Source: CAWGUU01 sp963825765 (GTDB lineage Bacteria > Actinomycetota > Acidimicrobiia > Acidimicrobiales > AC-14). From it: a stretch of 8,074 bases of DNA. The notes below the pieces were generated by a model, which searched no databases, had not been told where the DNA came from, and saw only the letters and a program-made list of their open reading frames with translations. The DNA lies in assembly GCA_963825765.1 (NCBI GenBank), contig CAWGUU010000006.1, positions 1 to 8,074 of the forward strand. The letters run 5' to 3'. Shown here in pieces: positions 6,293 to 8,074 of the stretch (the first letter of the stretch is position 1; every line of letters starts with the position of its first letter). The position numbers and the translations under genes were made by a program.

Positions 6293-7732
6293 GTCAATCC
6301 CGGGCGAACATCCGCAAGCGGGGAGAGACCTGGACGTACTACGTCTACGTGACCGAGGCCGACGGCCGGCGCCGACAGGTGAGCAAGGGCGGGTTCCGCA
6401 CCGGCGAGGAGGCCGAGGCGGCCAGAATCGAGTTGCTGAACACCATCCAGACCGGGACGTGCGTCCGACCCGAGCGGGTCACGGTGGCGAGCTTCCTCGT
6501 GGACGAGTGGCTGCCGACGCAGCCGCCGCCGAACCTCGAGGAGAGCACGTACCGCGTCCTACGAGCGTGACATCCGACTCCACGTCGTCCCCTACATCGG
6601 CGCCGTCCCGCTGCAGAAGCTGACGCCGATGGACCTGAACGCGCTGTACCGCAAGCTGCTCGACAGCGGCCGGCGAGAGTCACAGCCGCCCGACCAGGCG
6701 ACATCCGCCGGAGCTCGTGGAGCGTGCGAACCAGCTGCGCGCGGAGGGCATGACGTGGCAGGCGATCGCCGAGACGTCTGTCAGTGGACCTTCCGGCCGA
6801 GGCGGCCGGCATCACGCGCCATGGCGTCGCCGCCCTCCACCGACGGTCGACCAGGCGCAGCGTGGGCCGACCGCTCCGAAGCCGGCGGGACTGAAAGCCC
6901 GGACGGTCCGCTACGTCCACACGATCGTCCACGCCGCGCTGAAGGACGCCATGCGCTGGAACCGGGTCGCCCGCAACGTCGCCGACGCCGCCACTCCCCC
7001 GCCGATCGGGCTCGACGCGGAGCCGTCGGCCGACGTCGTGGACGCGCCGACCAGCTCCGCCGTTTCCTCGACTTCGTCGCCGACGAGCCGCTACCTGGCC
7101 GCCTGGGTCTTCCTCGCCACGACCGGCTGCCGGCGGGGCGAGTGCCTCGGCCTGAGCTGGAGCGACCTCGACCTCGACGCGTGCCACGGCGATCATCTCC
7201 CGGCAGGTGACGGTCATCGACCACGAGCTCGCGGATCAAGGAGCTGCCGAAGACCAAGCGCGGCCCACATGGTCCGCCTCGACTCGGGCACCGTCGCCAT
7301 GCTCCGCCGCTGGCGAGCGCGGCAGAACGAGGAGAAGCTGCTCGTCGGGCCGGGCTACGAGGACCAGGATCTCGTGTTCTGCCACCCCGACGGCCGGTCC
7401 CTACGAACCCGAACCGCTTCAGCCGCGAGTTCATCCGCAAGCAGGAGCAGTACAACCGGGCCCATCCCGAGCAGCCGCTACCTCGGCTCGTGCTCCACGG
7501 CCTCCGCCACACGTGGGCGACCCTGGCGCTCCACGAGGGCATCGACATCAAGGTCGTCAGCGAGCGGCTCAACCACTCGAGCACCCACGTGACGCGGGAG
7601 ATCTACACCCACGTCACCCCGCCGATGCAGAGCGACGCCGCCGAGCGGGTCGCAGCGCGGATCTTCGCATCGAAGGAGCCGCTTTCATCACGAGCAGCAG
7701 ATGTCCCTCCGGCTGCCTCCTTCCCGACGTAG
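6289..7732 (+). CDS. Tyrosine site-specific integrase (about 476 aa) with inserted HTH-like segment, frame interrupted
   Basis: It catalyses recombination between the element and host attachment sites. Residues 1-65 (GETWTYYVYVTEADGRRRQV) resemble an AP2-like arm-binding domain. A SAM-like core-binding domain follows (RDIRLHVVPYIGAVPLQKLT) and resumes at ARTVRYVHTIVHAALKDAMR. The catalytic domain has Arg in TGCRRGE (R279), Lys in LPKTKR (K318/K320), HGLRH (H399, R402), LNHSS (H425) and the nucleophile in REIYTHV (Y435), counted after removing extra bases. One-extra-base changes lie near 6556, 6701, 6777, 7091, 7182, 7231 and 7262. Paired changes lie at about 6840-6890 (exact points unclear), 7011 with 7045, and 7398 with 7411; the reading from 7412 to the TAG at 7732 is continuous. 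Residues about 138-198 are an extra segment absent from typical members. All catalytic residues are present, so the gene looks functional apart from the frame breaks. Confidence 0.92.
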
Positions 7733-7741
7733 CCTCGACCT

Positions 7742-8074
7742 GTGGAGCCGAGGCTGGTACCTATAAACGCCTTTGTGGCGCTCTGCACACCTGGCGACGT
7801 TTGGCCCCCAATCCTGGCTGATGCCGGGTACCGCCTCGCAGGCGTTGAAGTGCCCATCCCCGCTGGTGAGAGCAAGGTGGTGGCGGACGGTATCGCCTTT
7901 CGCCCGGAGTTGAATATGTTGCTTCTGGCGGAGGGAAAAGCGGGTGCGAATGTGGACGGTGACCAAGCCGCCCGGTACCTGCAAGTCCAACCTGATGATG
8001 TGATCCGGTCATCATCCATCACAATCACCAATCCGGGTCCTCGTACGGCTCAACCCCTGTACGTCTGCCAGAGC
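7742..8074 (+). CDS. N-terminal part of an unknown protein with possible PD-(D/E)XK nuclease motif (partial)
   Basis: An open frame of 111 codons runs from GTG 7742 to the window edge without a stop. It lies nine bases after the integrase stop and in the same frame. It reads MEPRLVPINAFVALCTPGDV with GTG as start; no clear ribosome binding site precedes it. The segment VVADGIAFRPELNMLLLAEG, then K and AGANVDGDQAARYL, places Asp49 about 15 residues before Glu64-x-Lys66 at the end of a hydrophobic strand. This is the D...ExK layout of PD-(D/E)XK nucleases. If correct it could be a restriction or defence nuclease carried beside the integrase, or a host gene at the insertion site. Its DNA is visibly less GC-rich than the integrase and has no frame break. 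The coding call is good; the nuclease assignment rests on one motif. Confidence 0.65.
   Translation, partial: MEPRLVPINAFVALCTPGDVWPPILADAGYRLAGVEVPIPAGESKVVADGIAFRPELNMLLLAEGKAGANVDGDQAARYLQVQPDDVIRSSSITITNPGPRTAQPLYVCQS

Larger units (their letters stand above)
1326..7732. mobile_element. Core of an integrative mobilizable element (ends not located)
   Basis: A tyrosine integrase, an excisionase-like protein, two DNA-binding regulators and a MobF relaxase are arranged as two divergent units around one control region. This is the gene set of integrative mobilizable or conjugative elements. The 199-residue and membrane-protein genes further left are probably cargo or accessory genes of the same unit. 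No attachment-site repeats or tRNA gene were found, so the limits given are only those of the recognised genes. No type IV secretion, coupling or replication gene is present in the window. Confidence 0.65.

Noticed and set aside
1431..7411. Classical programmed +1 frameshifting of the prfB type
   Set aside because: No in-frame stop, Shine-Dalgarno-like stimulator or shared slippery codon marks the shift sites. The pattern is reported as an anomaly, not as demonstrated recoding.
1431..7732. Decayed pseudogene remnants
   Set aside because: Key residues (His triad, Walker motifs, integrase R-K-H-R-H-Y) are all intact and no internal stops appear in the corrected readings, which is unlike a long-inactive element.
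7725..7765. Possible attachment-site repeat at the integrase 3' end
   Set aside because: I compared this stretch by eye with the left part of the window and found no shared run long enough to stand out.

Overview
The window is GC-rich DNA of actinobacterial type: codon third positions are mostly G or C, and the gene families are a MobF relaxase, an excisionase-like HTH protein and a phage-type tyrosine integrase, all in their actinobacterial forms. It holds most of a small integrative element that probably relies on conjugation machinery from elsewhere (integrative mobilizable type). No tRNA, rRNA, CRISPR array or IS transposase was seen.

Layout, left to right. Positions 3-86 may be the tail of an unknown rightward gene. 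Positions 87-460 hold no convincing gene, only two hairpin-forming repeats. A leftward unit follows, read from right to left: an excisionase-like HTH protein (5390-5172), a winged-helix protein overlapping it by 8 bases (5179-4849), a MobF/TraA relaxase-helicase (4709 to about 1326), an unknown 199-residue protein (1280-681) and a 57-residue membrane protein (634-461). A 123-base divergent control region with a clear inverted repeat separates this unit from a rightward pair: an XRE-family regulator (5514-6292) and a tyrosine integrase (6289-7732), joined by an ATGA overlap. Nine bases after the integrase, a new gene with a possible PD-(D/E)XK nuclease motif starts at 7742 and runs off the window.

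The genes fit one job. The integrase and excisionase-like protein would insert and excise the element. The XRE and winged-helix proteins would control the two divergent units. The relaxase would nick and unwind the excised circle for transfer. No coupling protein, type IV secretion gene or replication initiator is visible here.

The oddest feature is the reading frame. The relaxase, winged-helix, XRE and integrase genes are each broken by many frame changes. At all 18 single breaks I can place well (a further probable one lies near the relaxase end), the frame moves the same way, as if one extra base were present. Six more places show a net change of two, readable as two such events or as one missing base. 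None of the shifts creates a need to read through a stop, and removing the extra bases gives a relaxase whose His triad falls at residues 151/161/163. The membrane protein, the 199-residue protein, the excisionase-like gene and the nuclease-like gene show no break. Insertion-biased sequencing or assembly error is the simplest explanation, but the one-sidedness and uneven distribution deserve a check.
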